From positions 2,976,001-3,040,000 of the forward strand of contig NZ_JBBPCL010000001.1 in assembly GCF_038039215.1 (NCBI RefSeq): a stretch of 64,000 nt of DNA, written 5' to 3'. Numbering within the stretch: position 1 is the first letter of the stretch; every line of letters starts with the position of its first letter. The notes below the pieces were generated by a model, which searched no databases, was not told the DNA's origin, and saw only the letters and a program-made list of their open reading frames with translations. This DNA comes from Pseudonocardia sp. T1-2H. Its GTDB lineage: Bacteria > Actinomycetota > Actinomycetes > Mycobacteriales > Pseudonocardiaceae. Below are positions 35,781 to 45,686 of this stretch, piece by piece. Made by a program: the position numbers and the translations under genes.

Positions 35781-36383
35781 TCAGACCGCCATGAGCGCCC
35801 GGAGCTGGCCCAGCGCGCGGGCGCGGGTGGGCCCGATGCTGCCGGTCGGGATCCCGGTCGCGGCGCTGATCCGCTCGTAGGACCACGGCTCGTCGGCGAA
35901 GAGCGCGCCGAGCAGGAGCTGCCGCCGCCGCGGGAGTGCCGCGACGAGCGAGCGCAGCAGGCGGGCGGCCTCCTGGTCGATCGCGCACTGCTCGGGGCCG
36001 GGCCGCGGGTCCGGCAGGCACACGCCCGCGTCGTCCGCGGGGACGCCGGCGTGCGCGGACCGGTCGAGGATCCGCAGGCACTCCCGCCCGGCGACGGTGG
36101 AGAGCCAGCCGGGCAGCCGCCGCGGATCCTGGATGTGCTGGGCGTTCTGGGCCAGCCGCAGCCAGGTGGACTGGACGGCGTCGTCCGCGTCGGCCTCCTG
36201 CAGCCGGAAGGCGCGGACCCGGGAGCGGACCAGCCGGTCGTAGCGGGTGGTCACCTCTCGCCAGGCCGTCGGCTCGCCGGCGGAGAGCCGGTCGAGCAGG
36301 TCCTGGTCCGGCTGGCCGTCGACCGGTTCCCGCGGTGGCGGTACGGCCTGGCTCGGAACGTGGCTGAGTGCGGGCGCGCGCAT
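35781..36383 (-). CDS. ECF-type RNA polymerase sigma factor
   Basis: A 200-aa sigma-70 family factor. Region 2 is at about 30-95 (YDRLVRSRVRAFRLQEADADDAVQSTWLRL) in shortened form: YDRLVRSRVRAF and DADDAVQSTWLRL are the key segments. Region 4 is at about 140-195, with PWSYERISAATGIPTGSIGP as its helix-turn-helix. The ATG at 36383 has GGAGGGG upstream and is preferred over an in-frame ATG at 36461. No anti-sigma gene lies directly next to it. The regulon is unknown. Confidence 0.87.
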   Translation of the reverse strand: MRAPALSHVPSQAVPPPREPVDGQPDQDLLDRLSAGEPTAWREVTTRYDRLVRSRVRAFRLQEADADDAVQSTWLRLAQNAQHIQDPRRLPGWLSTVAGRECLRILDRSAHAGVPADDAGVCLPDPRPGPEQCAIDQEAARLLRSLVAALPRRRQLLLGALFADEPWSYERISAATGIPTGSIGPTRARALGQLRALMAV

Positions 36384-36543
36384 GGTCCCCTCCAGGCGGA
36401 GTCCTCTTCGCGGAGAGTCCGGGGGCCGGGGCACCGGCACGGCTCTGACCCCGCGAAGCATTCCGCCCTAGGCGGTGGACCGCGTCGGGAGACACCCCTA
36501 GGAGGGTGCGCGGGACCCCCCTATTTCCGACCCGCCCGGCGGG

Positions 36544-36903
36544 TCAGCGCGGGGTGTGCTGTGTCGGTCGCCCTGTGCTGTTCCAGTCAGGGCTGTTCCG
36601 GTCAGGGCTGTTCCGATCGGCGCTGTTCCGGTCGGGGCTGTGCCCGTCGCGCGGGGAGCGGTGCGCGACCCAGGCCGCGGCGGCCGGGGAGAAGCCGCGG
36701 CGGGAGGCGTCCCACTCACCGGCGTCCGGGCGCTCGCCGGGGGAGCGGCGCCGGGCGTCCTGCCCGCAGGGAGCCGTGTGGACCGCGGAGTGCACCCACA
36801 GCACGGTGCCGTCCGGCAGCGCCCGGTCGAGGTGGGCGTAGGTGACGTGCTCCTCGAACTGCGCGTCGATCGGGGCGTAGCAGCGCTCACAGATCAGGAT
36901 CAT
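36544..36903 (-). CDS. Small cysteine-motif protein with a repeat tail (hypothetical)
   Basis: A 119-aa protein I cannot assign. The N-terminus MILICERCYAPIDAQFEEHV has a CxxC pair that could bind metal. Residues 20-85 are conserved-looking with several His. The tail is a low-complexity run of DRNSP/DRNSA-type pentapeptides from a 15-bp DNA repeat. It lies upstream of the sigma factor gene on the same strand with 160 bp between. The ATG at 36903 is the only good start. Confidence 0.6.
   Translation of the reverse strand: MILICERCYAPIDAQFEEHVTYAHLDRALPDGTVLWVHSAVHTAPCGQDARRRSPGERPDAGEWDASRRGFSPAAAAWVAHRSPRDGHSPDRNSADRNSPDRNSPDWNSTGRPTQHTPR
36577..36636. repeat. Four-copy 15-bp tandem repeat inside a small gene
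   Basis: Four copies of GCTGTTCCGGTCAGG with small changes run head to tail and stay in frame, encoding DRNSP-type pentapeptides on the minus strand. Copy number may vary between strains. Confidence 0.8.
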
Positions 36904-37215
36904 CGCGTCTCCAGGTGACGGGTCCCGGCACGGCGAGGGAGGTGCACGGGCCGGGACGTGCTTCGGGGGCTCGGATCGGCGTGGAGATCGGCACTGATCG
37001 AAAGAACCGGAAGCCCTGGTGCGTGGTGCCCCCTCGGAAGGGGGGTCCGAACGCCAGTGTCGCATTCGGCAGCCGCGCGGGCCGAGGGGTGGGCGGCGTG
37101 GCGTCAGGCACGCGACGGAGGCTGTCGGTAGGGCGGTATAGGCTCCGAACGCGGCGAATTGCACAGGTGTCATTCGCCCGTCCGGACCCGTGCCGCACGA
37201 GGAGAGGACCCCCGC
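36904..37215. other. 312-bp intergenic region before the SbcD-like gene
   Basis: I see no gene here. It holds a short hairpin, CCCCCT-cgga-AGGGGG at 37029-37044, and a weak -10-like TATAGG at 37137-37142 that could belong to a promoter for the nuclease genes downstream. It also separates divergent genes, so a promoter for the small cysteine-motif gene should lie at its left end. Confidence 0.4.
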
Positions 37216-38484
37216 TTGCGTCTCGTCCACGCCGCCGATCTCCACCTGGACAGCCCCCTGCTCGGCCTGTCCCGGCTGGGGGACTCCGAGCTCGCGGACA
37301 CCCTGCGCCGGGCCACCCGCCGGGCGTGCGAGAACCTCGTGGACCTCGTGGTGGACGACGAGGCGGACGCGCTGCTGCTGGCGGGGGACGTCTACGACGG
37401 GAACTGGAAGGACTACGCCACCGGGCAGTTCTTCGTCCGGCAGATGAGCCGCCTGCACGACGAGGGCGTCCCGGTCTTCCTGATCAACGGCAACCACGAC
37501 GCGGAGAGCGAGATCACCCGCTCGCTGCGGCTGCCGCCGAACGTGCACCGGCTCTCCACCGAGCGCCCCGAGACGATCACGCTCGACGACCTGGGGCTCG
37601 CCGTGCACGGCCAGGGCTTCGCCCACCGCGCGGTCCTGGAGAACCTGGTCCCCGCCTACCCGGACGCGATCCCGGGCATGGTCAACGTCGGGCTGCTGCA
37701 CACCTCGGTGCAGGGCGCCGAGGGGCACGACTCCTACGCCCCGTGCGCCCCGGAGGACCTCGCGGCCTGCGGGTACGAGTACTTCGCCCTCGGCCACGTG
37801 CACGATCGCCGCACCGTGTGCGACGGGCGGCACGTCGCCGCGTTCAGCGGGAACCTCCAGGGCCGGCACCCGCGGGAGACGGGGGCGAAGGGTGCCCTGG
37901 TCGTCGACGTCGAGGCCGGGGGACGTGCGGAGCTGCGGCACGCGGTGTGCGACGTCGCGCGCTGGGAGCACCTGCGGCTGGACCTGAGCCTGGCGCGGGA
38001 CATGGACGAGGTGCTGGTCGTGGTGGACGCCGCGCTGCGCACCGCCTGTGTCGACGCCGGGGCGCGGCCCGTCGTCGCCCGGGTGACGCTGGACGGCGCC
38101 TCCCCGGCCGCGGCCTCCCTGCTGGACGCCGAGGGGCTGCGCGCCGAGATCGACCTGCTCGCCGAGAAGGCCGGCGCGGCCGTGGAGAAGGTGCGCAACC
38201 GGACCCGCCCCGCCGCGGACGACGGCGGCCGACCGGTGGACCCGGACCTGGCGGACGCGATCGCCGTCGCCGCCGCCGAGCTGGTGTCGGACCCCGAACG
38301 GGCCGCCGCCTTCGCGCTGCCGCTGGAGAAGGAGGTCGGCCGTCGCCTGCGCGGGGCCGGCCTGCTGGACCTGCGCGACGTCGACCGGCTTAGCGGGCTC
38401 GCCCGGCGCGCCGAGCAGGAGCTGCTGGCCCACCTGGCCGGGCCGGTGCGCGCGGACCCCGACGGCACGCGGGCCGCGGGCTGA
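37216..38484 (+). CDS. SbcD/YhaO-like DNA repair exonuclease
   Basis: A 422-aa calcineurin-type metallophosphoesterase. Metal-binding motifs in order are HAADLHLD (5-12), LLLAGDVYDG, INGNHDAES and FALGHVHDR, as in SbcD/Mre11 nucleases. The start is probably TTG at 37216: GGAGAGGA lies seven bases upstream and the protein then begins with the family-typical RLVHAADLHL. It is followed after 5 bp by a YhaN/SbcC-like ATPase, the usual partner in a DNA end-processing complex. Confidence 0.87.
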   Translation: MRLVHAADLHLDSPLLGLSRLGDSELADTLRRATRRACENLVDLVVDDEADALLLAGDVYDGNWKDYATGQFFVRQMSRLHDEGVPVFLINGNHDAESEITRSLRLPPNVHRLSTERPETITLDDLGLAVHGQGFAHRAVLENLVPAYPDAIPGMVNVGLLHTSVQGAEGHDSYAPCAPEDLAACGYEYFALGHVHDRRTVCDGRHVAAFSGNLQGRHPRETGAKGALVVDVEAGGRAELRHAVCDVARWEHLRLDLSLARDMDEVLVVVDAALRTACVDAGARPVVARVTLDGASPAAASLLDAEGLRAEIDLLAEKAGAAVEKVRNRTRPAADDGGRPVDPDLADAIAVAAAELVSDPERAAAFALPLEKEVGRRLRGAGLLDLRDVDRLSGLARRAEQELLAHLAGPVRADPDGTRAAG

Positions 38485-38489
38485 GCGGC

Positions 38490-41400
38490 ATGCGGATCCG
38501 GCGCCTCGTCCTCGAGCGGTACGGCCCGCACGAGGGGCGGGAGCTGCTGCTCGGTCCGGGGCTGACGCTCGTCACCGGGCCGAACGAGGCGGGCAAGTCC
38601 ACGTTGCTCGACGCGCTGTCGGACCTGCTGTGGGGCTTCCCGAAGCCGATCCGGCACAACTACGCGTTCTCGTCGGCGCGGCTGGCGCTCGTGGCGGACG
38701 CCGAGGTCGACGGCCGGGAGCTGTGCGTCCGCCGGACCACGCGCGGGCTCGCCACCACGGAGACCGACGAGCCCGTCGACGCCCCGTGGGGGCCCGGTGG
38801 CGCCGAGGCGCGGCGGCGCTGGCGGCAGGGTTTCGGGCTCGGGCACGCCGAGCTCCGGGCGGGGGGCGCGCGGCTCTGCGAGGGCGGCGGCGACCTGGCC
38901 GAGCTCGTGTTCACCGCGCGCAGCGGCCGGGACGTCCGGGCGCTGCTGGACAAGCTCGACGCCGAGGCGGACAGCCTGTTCAAGGCGAACAGGAACAGCA
39001 AGTCCGTCGCCCTGCGGCAGGCGATGACGCAGTACGAGACGGTCGACGGCCAGGTCCGGGAACGCATGTCCCGGGCCGGCGAGGTCGCGGACCTCGCCAC
39101 CGAGATCACCCGCCTGGAACGCCGGGCGGCCGCGCTGAGCAGGGACCGGGAGGTGGCGGCCCGGGCGAGCGCGGAGGCCGCCCAGCGGGTCCGGGCCTTC
39201 GAGCCGGCGTGCCGGTTGGCGTCGCTGCGGGACGCGGTCGCGGAGCTGCAGGAGTCCGGCGTCGTCCTGGACGCCGAGCGGCTGGCGGAGTTCGACGCCG
39301 CACACGCCGTCCGGGAACGCGCGGACACCGACCTCGCCGCCCTGCGCGAGCAGATCGAGGAGCTCCGGGCCCGGCGCGCGGAGGTGCAGCTCGACGAGGC
39401 ACTCGTCGCGGACGCGGCGCGGGTGCGGGAGCTGGACGGCGCCCGCCAGGCGCGGGCGGCCGATGCGGAGCGCGCCGTGGCGCTGCGGCGCGACGCCGAG
39501 GACCACGCCCGGCGGGTCGCCGAGCTGCTGGACACGATCGTGCCGGTCGTCGACGGCCCGGACCCCGTCGGACGACCCGCACCCGGCGGGGATGTCACCG
39601 CCCGCCTCGCCGCCGTCGTGATCGCCGCGGACCGGGTCGCGGACCTCGACCGGCTCGCCGCCCGGGTGCGGGAGGCCGTCGAGGAGTCCGGGCGGGCGGA
39701 CGCGGCGCAGCACGAGGCCCAGCGGGCCGCGCGCGACGCCGCGGACGAGGACGAGGGCCCGGAGGCCACCGCCGTCGCGCGGGTCGCCGAGGCCAGGCGC
39801 GCCGTGCTCGCGGACGGGTCGCCGGTGGCTCGGCGGCGGGCCGCCCTGGCCGAGGTCGCGGACGCCGCCCGGCGCCGGCACGAGGCCCTCGCGGGCACGG
39901 GCCTGCACCCGGACGACGAGACCCCCGAACCGCCGCCCGCGGGCCGGATGGCGGAGCTTCCGGGCGGCCCTGCGGGACGCGGCCCTCGCCGCGGAGCGGG
40001 CGGAGGGCGAGCGCGAGCGCACCGCCCGGCGCCTCGCCGCCGCCCGCCGGATGCTCGACGAGCTCGCCGCGGACGGAGCGCCCCCGGACCCGGACAGCCT
40101 CGCCGCCGCCCGCGCCGTGCGGGACGCCGCGGTCGACGCCTTCCTCGCGGCCCGGGAGCCGCGGGAGAGCGCAGCGGCGGCCCTGGCCGTCGAGCGGGCC
40201 GTCCGGGCCGCGGACACGATCGCGGACCGGATGATCACCTCCGCGGACCGGGTCGCCGAGCACGCCCGCCGCCGGGCGGAGGTCGCCTCCGCGGACCAGG
40301 AGAACGCCGAAGCCGAACGGGCCGCGCACGCCGCGGCCGAGATCCAGGACGCCGCGGAGGAGGAGTGGCGGGCCCTCTGGCCCGGCATCCCGGCGCCACG
40401 CCCGGACGAGGCGGAGACCGTGCACCGCGCGCTCGTCGCCGCACGGCAGGCCGAGGCGGACCGCGCGCACGCCGCGGAGCGCGCCGAGATGCTGGCCGAG
40501 GACGCCCTCTCCCAGGCCGACACCCTCTCCGTCGCGCTCGCCGCCGCCGGCCGGCCCCGGGACGACGCGGACCTGGACGCGATGATCGTCGCGGCCGAGG
40601 ACCTCGAGGCGGACGCGGACCGGGCCCGGGACCGCCGGGTCCTGCTCGGCCGGCTCCGGGCGGAGGTCCACCGGGCCGCCGCCACGGCGGACGCCCGCCG
40701 CCACGACCTGGACGAGGCCGAGCTGCGCTGGCGGCACGCCCTGCGCGCCGCGGGCGTCCCCGCCGGAACCGGCCCGGACGGCTGGGACGTGCGCCGGGAC
40801 GCGCTGCTCGACGCGGCCCGCGCGCACGCCGAGGGCCGCCGCGCCGCGGAGGAGGCCGAGGTCCTCGCCGGCCGGGTCGCGCGGCACGACGCCGCGGTCG
40901 CCGAGCTGGCCGCCCGGCACCTGGACGAGAAGGACGGGAGCCCCGCGGCCCACCTCGTCGAGCTGGCGGAACGGGTCCGCGCGGCCGAGGCGGCGGCCGT
41001 CTCCGCGGGCCACCTGGACACCCAGCTCGCGACGGCCGAGCGGGAGGTCCGGGAGCGCTCCCGGGCGGCGGACTCCGCCGCGTCGGTGCTGGACCGCCTC
41101 GCCGTCGAGCTGTCCCTCACCGCGGCGCCGGAGGAGGGCGGGATCGAGGCCGCCGCCGAGCGCGGCCGCACGGCCGTCCGGCTCGCGGGGGAGATCGACA
41201 CCGCGCTCGCCCTGCTGCGCACCGCCGCCCCGGACCTGGACGCGGACGAGCTCGTCGAGGCGTCCCGCAGCACCGAGGCCACGGGCCTGGACGAGGCCCT
41301 GTCCCGGTCGCGGGAGAGCGAGGCCGCGCTCGCCGCGGAGAACGACGCCCTGCTCGAGCAGCTCGGCGGCCTGCGCTCGCGGCTGCGGACGCTGGAGGGC

Positions 41401-41976
41401 GCGGAGGGCGTGGCCGTCCTGCACGCGGAGGCCCAGGAGCACCTGTCCCGGGCGGCGGACGCGGCCGAGCGCTACCTCGTCGTGCACCTGCAGCGGGAGA
41501 TCCTGCGCCGCGAGCTGGAGAGCTACGAGCGGCGGCACGCGTCGCCGCTGCTGGTCGAGGCGGGCGGGCTGCTCGAGCGGCTCACCGGCGGCCGGTTCAC
41601 CGGGCTGCGGCCGGGGGAGGGCGGGCGCACCCTCGTCGCGGTCCGGGCCGACGGCGAGGAGCTGACCCCGGACCAGCTCTCCGAGGGCACCGCGGACCAG
41701 GCGTTCCTCGCGCTGCGCCTCGCGGGCGTCGTGGCGCTGCAGGCCGAGCGCGAGGCGGACGGGCTGCCCCCGGTCCCGGTGGTGCTGGACGACGTCCTCA
41801 TGACCTTCGACGACGGGCGCGCGGCCGCCGCGCTGGGCGTCCTGGCCGATCTGGGGCAGCGCTGGCAGGTCGTGCTGCTCACCCACCACGACCACCTCGC
41901 CCCGCTGGCGTCCGCCGCGGGCTCCGTCGCGGTCGTGCCGCTCGACGCGCCCGCGGCCCTGCCGTCCGCGGGCTGA
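38490..41976 (+). CDS. YhaN/SbcC-like AAA ATPase (one apparent frameshift)
   Basis: The coiled-coil SMC-like partner of the nuclease upstream. Walker A is GPNEAGKSTLLD at 30-41. Long Ala/Arg/Glu-rich helices fill the middle. The ABC signature region is LSEGTADQAFLALRLA and Walker B is PVVLDDVLMTFDD near the C-terminus, with THHDH after it. The frame breaks at GAGCTTC (39954-39960): family-like coiled coil continues in the other frame to 41976. Removing one T joins them to 1161 aa. As it stands, the product would lose Walker B and the ATPase would be inactive. Confidence 0.85.
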
Positions 41977-42127
41977 GCGGTCGGTCTCCTCCGGCCCGAA
42001 GGCGCGCGTCGTGCTGGTTCCGCTCGCGGTCGGACCCGCGCGGAGGCTCCGGGACGAGAGCGGAGCGTCCCCGGTACGGCACGTCGACGCGAGCGGCCCC
42101 CGGGGACAGGGAAGGATGGCGTCTGTG

Positions 42128-43037
42128 ATGGACCCGACCGGGCAGCAGTTCGAGATCGCCGCCGGCGGCGTGCGCGCCGTCGTCACCGAGGTGGGGGCAG
42201 GCCTGCGCTCGTTCACCGTGGGTGGCGTGCCGTACGTGGAGACCTACGAGGCCGGGCAGCGCCCGCCGCGGGGCAGCGGCTCGCTCCTCGCGCCGTGGCC
42301 GAACCGGGTCGCGGGCGGGAGGTGGACGTGGGAGGGCACGCCCCAGCAGCTCGCCCTGACCGAGCCCGCCGCCGGCCACGCGATCCACGGCCTGCTCCGG
42401 CACGTCCTGTGGGAGGCCGAGCCCGATGCCGAGAGCGTCCGGCTCACGGCCGTGGCGCCGCCGCAGCCGGGCTGGCCGGAGCCGGTCCGCGTCGCGGTCC
42501 GCTACACCGTCGGCTACGAGGGCCTCACCGTGACCACCGTCGCGACGAACCTGGGGGAGTGGCCCGTCCCGTTCGGCCTCGGCTTCCATCCCTACCTGCG
42601 GGCCGGTGACGCCGGGACGGACGACAGCACGCTCCGCCTCGCCGCCACCACCGAGCTTCCCGCTCGAGGCCCAGCTCCCGGCCGGCCCCGCCCGTCCGCT
42701 GACCGGAACGGACCCGCGCCGCGCCGGCCTGCCGCTGCGCGGAGCGTCCCTGGACTCCGCGTTCGGCGGCTGCGAGCCGGACCCCGTCGACGGCCGGGTC
42801 CGGCACACCCTCACCGCCCCGGACGGCTCGGGCGTGGCGTTGTGGGCGGACCCGGACTTCCGCTGGGTCCAGGTCTTCACGCCGGAGGACTTCCCCGGGC
42901 GGGGCCGCGCCGTGGCCGTCGAGCCGATGACCTGCCCGCCGGACGCCCTGAACTCGGGCACGGACCTGATCGTGCTGGAGCCCGGGAAGGCCTGGACGGG
43001 CAGCTGGGGCCTCTCGCCGATCTCGGCTACCGCCTGA
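42128..43037 (+). CDS. Aldose 1-epimerase family protein (one apparent frameshift)
   Basis: A mutarotase-fold protein that interconverts anomers of sugars such as glucose or galactose. Motifs include NRVAGGRWTWEG, HAIHGLLRHVLWE and GLGFHPYLRAG in the first frame, then FRWVQVFTPEDFPG and AVEPMTCPPDALN in the second. The switch lies at GAGCTTC (42653-42659); removing one T gives 302 aa. The start is ATG at 42128, or GTG at 42125, behind GGGAAGG. The neighbours are sugar and polyol enzymes. Confidence 0.82.
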
Positions 43038-43098
43038 GCCCACCCGCGCCGGTAGGGTGACCTGCGCAACAGGCCGGCAGCAGCAGGTGAGGTGTCCC

Positions 43099-44589
43099 AT
43101 GCAGTCTCTGGACGGCGGCGTCCTGCCCGCGATCGAGGGAGTCGAGGTCCCGGCGTACGACCGCTCGGCCGTGCGGGTGGGAGTGGTGCACTTCGGCGTC
43201 GGCGGTTTCCACCGCGCCCATCAGGCGATGTACCTGGACTCCCTGATGAACGAGGGCGAGGCGATGGACTGGGGGATCTGCGGGGTCGGCGTGCTGCCGG
43301 GGGACCGGCGCATGCAGGACGTCCTCACCTCGCAGGGCGGGCTCTACACACTCGTGGTCAAGCAGCCGGACGGCACGCTCGAGCCGCGGGTGATCGGCTC
43401 GGTCGTCGAGTACCTCTTCGCCCCGGACGACCCCGAGGCCGTGATCGAGAAGATGGCGGCCGAGAGCACCCGCATCGTCTCGTTGACCATCACCGAGGGC
43501 GGGTACAACATCGACCAGGTCACGGGGGAGTTCGCCGAGGACACCCCGGCGATCCAGCAGGATCTGCAGGCGGGAGCGGTGCCGGAGACGGTGTTCGGGC
43601 TGGTCACCGAGGCCCTCGCCCGGCGCCGCGAGCGCGGGCTGCCCGCCTTCACGATCATGTCCTGCGACAACATCCAGGGGAACGGGGACACCGCGGCCCG
43701 CACCTTCACGGCCTTCGCCCGGCTCCGCGACGCCGCGCGCGGGGACACGGGGCTCGCGGAGTGGGTGGAGGAGAACGTCTCCTTCCCGAACTCCATGGTG
43801 GACCGGATCACCCCGGCGACGAGCGACGAGGACCGCGCCCGGCTGGCGGACGAGTTCGGCCTCACGGACGGCTGGCCGGTCGTGTGCGAGCCGTTCACGC
43901 AGTGGGTGCTGGAGGACCACTTCTCGGCGGGGCGGCCTCCGTTCGAGGACGTCGGCGTGCAGCTCGTCGAGGACGTCGTGCCCTACGAGCTGATGAAGCT
44001 CCGCCTGCTCAACGCCGGCCACCAGGCGCTGGGCTACCTCGGCTTCCTCGCCGGGCACCGCTACGTGCACGAGGTCGCGGGCGATCCGCTCTTCGCCCGC
44101 TTCATCCGGGACTACATGGACCACGAGGGCACCCCCACGCTGAGCCCCGTCCCCGGCGTCGACCTGGACGACTACAAGACGACGCTGATCGAGCGCTTCG
44201 CCAACCCCGGGGTCGCGGACACCCTGGCGCGGATCAACTTCGGCAGCTCGGACCGCATCTCGCTCTGGGTCCTGCCGGTGATCCGCCACCAGCTCGCGCA
44301 GGGCGGTGAGATGGAGCGCGCCGCGGCCGTCGTCGCGGGGTGGGCGCGCTACGCCGAGGGCGTCGACGAGAAGGGCGAGCCGATCGACGTCCAGGACCGG
44401 CTCGCGGACACCCTCGTCCCGCTGGCGAAGTCCCAGCGGGAGGACCCGCTCGCGTTCGTGCGCAACACCTCGGTCTTCGGGGACCTCGCCGAGAACGAGC
44501 GGTTCACCGAGGCCTACCTGTGGGCACTGGACTCGCTGCACACGCACGGGGCGCGCGCGACGGTCGAGGCGCTCGTCGCCCGGCGGTGA
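43099..44589 (+). CDS. Mannitol dehydrogenase-family polyol dehydrogenase
   Basis: A 496-aa NAD(P)-dependent enzyme of the long-chain mannitol 2-dehydrogenase family, which oxidises mannitol, arabinitol or similar polyols to ketoses. The cofactor loop is HFGVGGFHRAHQAMYLD (about 32-48), and the active-site signature is KLRLLNAGHQALGYLGFLAG, with the catalytic Lys first. AGGTGAGGT precedes the ATG at 43099. The exact polyol cannot be read from the sequence. Confidence 0.92.
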   Translation: MQSLDGGVLPAIEGVEVPAYDRSAVRVGVVHFGVGGFHRAHQAMYLDSLMNEGEAMDWGICGVGVLPGDRRMQDVLTSQGGLYTLVVKQPDGTLEPRVIGSVVEYLFAPDDPEAVIEKMAAESTRIVSLTITEGGYNIDQVTGEFAEDTPAIQQDLQAGAVPETVFGLVTEALARRRERGLPAFTIMSCDNIQGNGDTAARTFTAFARLRDAARGDTGLAEWVEENVSFPNSMVDRITPATSDEDRARLADEFGLTDGWPVVCEPFTQWVLEDHFSAGRPPFEDVGVQLVEDVVPYELMKLRLLNAGHQALGYLGFLAGHRYVHEVAGDPLFARFIRDYMDHEGTPTLSPVPGVDLDDYKTTLIERFANPGVADTLARINFGSSDRISLWVLPVIRHQLAQGGEMERAAAVVAGWARYAEGVDEKGEPIDVQDRLADTLVPLAKSQREDPLAFVRNTSVFGDLAENERFTEAYLWALDSLHTHGARATVEALVARR

Positions 44590-44651
44590 GGTCCTCGCGC
44601 GGTGATGCTGTCGCCCGATAGGGAACGAGGGTCCGGGAGTAGCGTCCGGGC

Positions 44652-44966
44652 ATGACCCTGCTGCAGGACCCCGCACCGACCCTGATCGGCCGGGTCGTCG
44701 ACGACGGGGGCGCCCCTGTCCCGGGCGCCCACGTCACGGTGCTCGACGACGACGGCCGGCAGGTCGATCTCGCGGAGGTCTCCACGGACGGCCGGTTCGC
44801 GGTCCGCGGCATTCCGGGCTCGCCCGTCACCGTCCTGGTGGGCGGCATCGGCCACGAGCCGGTGTCCGAGCGCCTCTACCTCGACGGCCGGGTGTCCCAC
44901 CGGAGCTTCCGGCTCGCCGCGCGCCGGCTCGCGCTCACCCGTGAGCCAGCAGGGCGGCCCCGATGA
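44652..44966 (+). CDS. Small carboxypeptidase-regulatory-like domain protein
   Basis: A 104-aa protein with one beta-sandwich carboxypeptidase regulatory-like domain (LIGRVVDDGGAPVPGAHVTV, then GRFAVRGIPG). No signal peptide or membrane helix is visible, so it is probably cytoplasmic. A -10-like TAGCGT lies just before the ATG, with no clear ribosome-binding site. The 3' end overlaps the convergent ppgK by 32 bp. The function is unknown. Confidence 0.65.
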   Translation: MTLLQDPAPTLIGRVVDDGGAPVPGAHVTVLDDDGRQVDLAEVSTDGRFAVRGIPGSPVTVLVGGIGHEPVSERLYLDGRVSHRSFRLAARRLALTREPAGRPR

Positions 44967-45684
44967 TCCCCGCGTCGTTGAGCAGCGCCGCCGGCGTCAT
45001 CGGCGTCCGCGTCTCGACGTAGGGCAGCCAGCGGTCGGCCTTCTTGCTCACCCCGCCGCCGAAGACGATCAGGTCCGGCCAGAGCAGGTTCTCGACCGTC
45101 TGGAAGTAGCGGGTGAGGCGGGCTCCCCACTCCTCCCAGGACAGGCCCTCGCGTTCGCGCGCGGAGTCCGCGGCGCGGGTCTCGGCGTCGAACCCGTCGA
45201 TCTCCAGGTGGCCGAGCTCGGTGTTCGGGACCAGCTTCCCGTCGATCACCAGCGCGGAACCGATCCCGGTGCCGAGCGTGGAGATCAGCACGACGCCGCT
45301 GTGCCCCTTGGCCGCTCCGAACTCCACCTCGGCGACGCCGGCGGCGTCCGCGTCGTTCACGACCAGGGCCTTGCGCCCGGTCACGCTCTTCATCAGCTCG
45401 TGCGCGTCGACCCCGATCCAGGCCGGGTCCACGTTGGCGGCGGTCTGCACGACCCCGTGCTGGACGACCGCGGGGAACGTGCAGCCGAACGGCGCGTCCC
45501 AGCCGAAGTGGTCCAGGATCTCCCCGACGACCTTGGCCACGGCCTCCGGTGTCGACGGCTGCGGGGTGACGAGGCGGAGCCGGTCCTCGGAGAACCGGCC
45601 CTTCTCCAGGTCGACCGGGGCGCCCTTGATCCCCGAGCCGCCGATGTCGATCCCGAACCCGTGGTGCTTCTTCAGCTTCGACAT
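44935..45684 (-). CDS. ppgK: Polyphosphate glucokinase
   Basis: A 249-aa ROK-type kinase that phosphorylates glucose with polyphosphate or ATP, typical of actinobacteria. The phosphate loop is GFGIDIGGSGIKGA at 9-22, the catalytic Asp is in LVVNDADAAGVAE, and STLGTGIGSALVIDG follows. The start lies 2 bp after the pgm stop on the same strand, with GGGGAG upstream, so pgm and ppgK form an operon that links glucose, glucose-6-phosphate and glucose-1-phosphate. Confidence 0.95.
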   Translation of the reverse strand: MSKLKKHHGFGIDIGGSGIKGAPVDLEKGRFSEDRLRLVTPQPSTPEAVAKVVGEILDHFGWDAPFGCTFPAVVQHGVVQTAANVDPAWIGVDAHELMKSVTGRKALVVNDADAAGVAEVEFGAAKGHSGVVLISTLGTGIGSALVIDGKLVPNTELGHLEIDGFDAETRAADSAREREGLSWEEWGARLTRYFQTVENLLWPDLIVFGGGVSKKADRWLPYVETRTPMTPAALLNDAGIIGAALLAHG

Positions 45685-45686
45685 GA

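Noticed and set aside
37734..41282. A 1182-codon minus-strand frame opposite the nuclease and ATPase genes
   Set aside because: Its composition is almost only Ser, Ala and Arg, with no domain. It is the mirror of the GC-rich coiled-coil gene.
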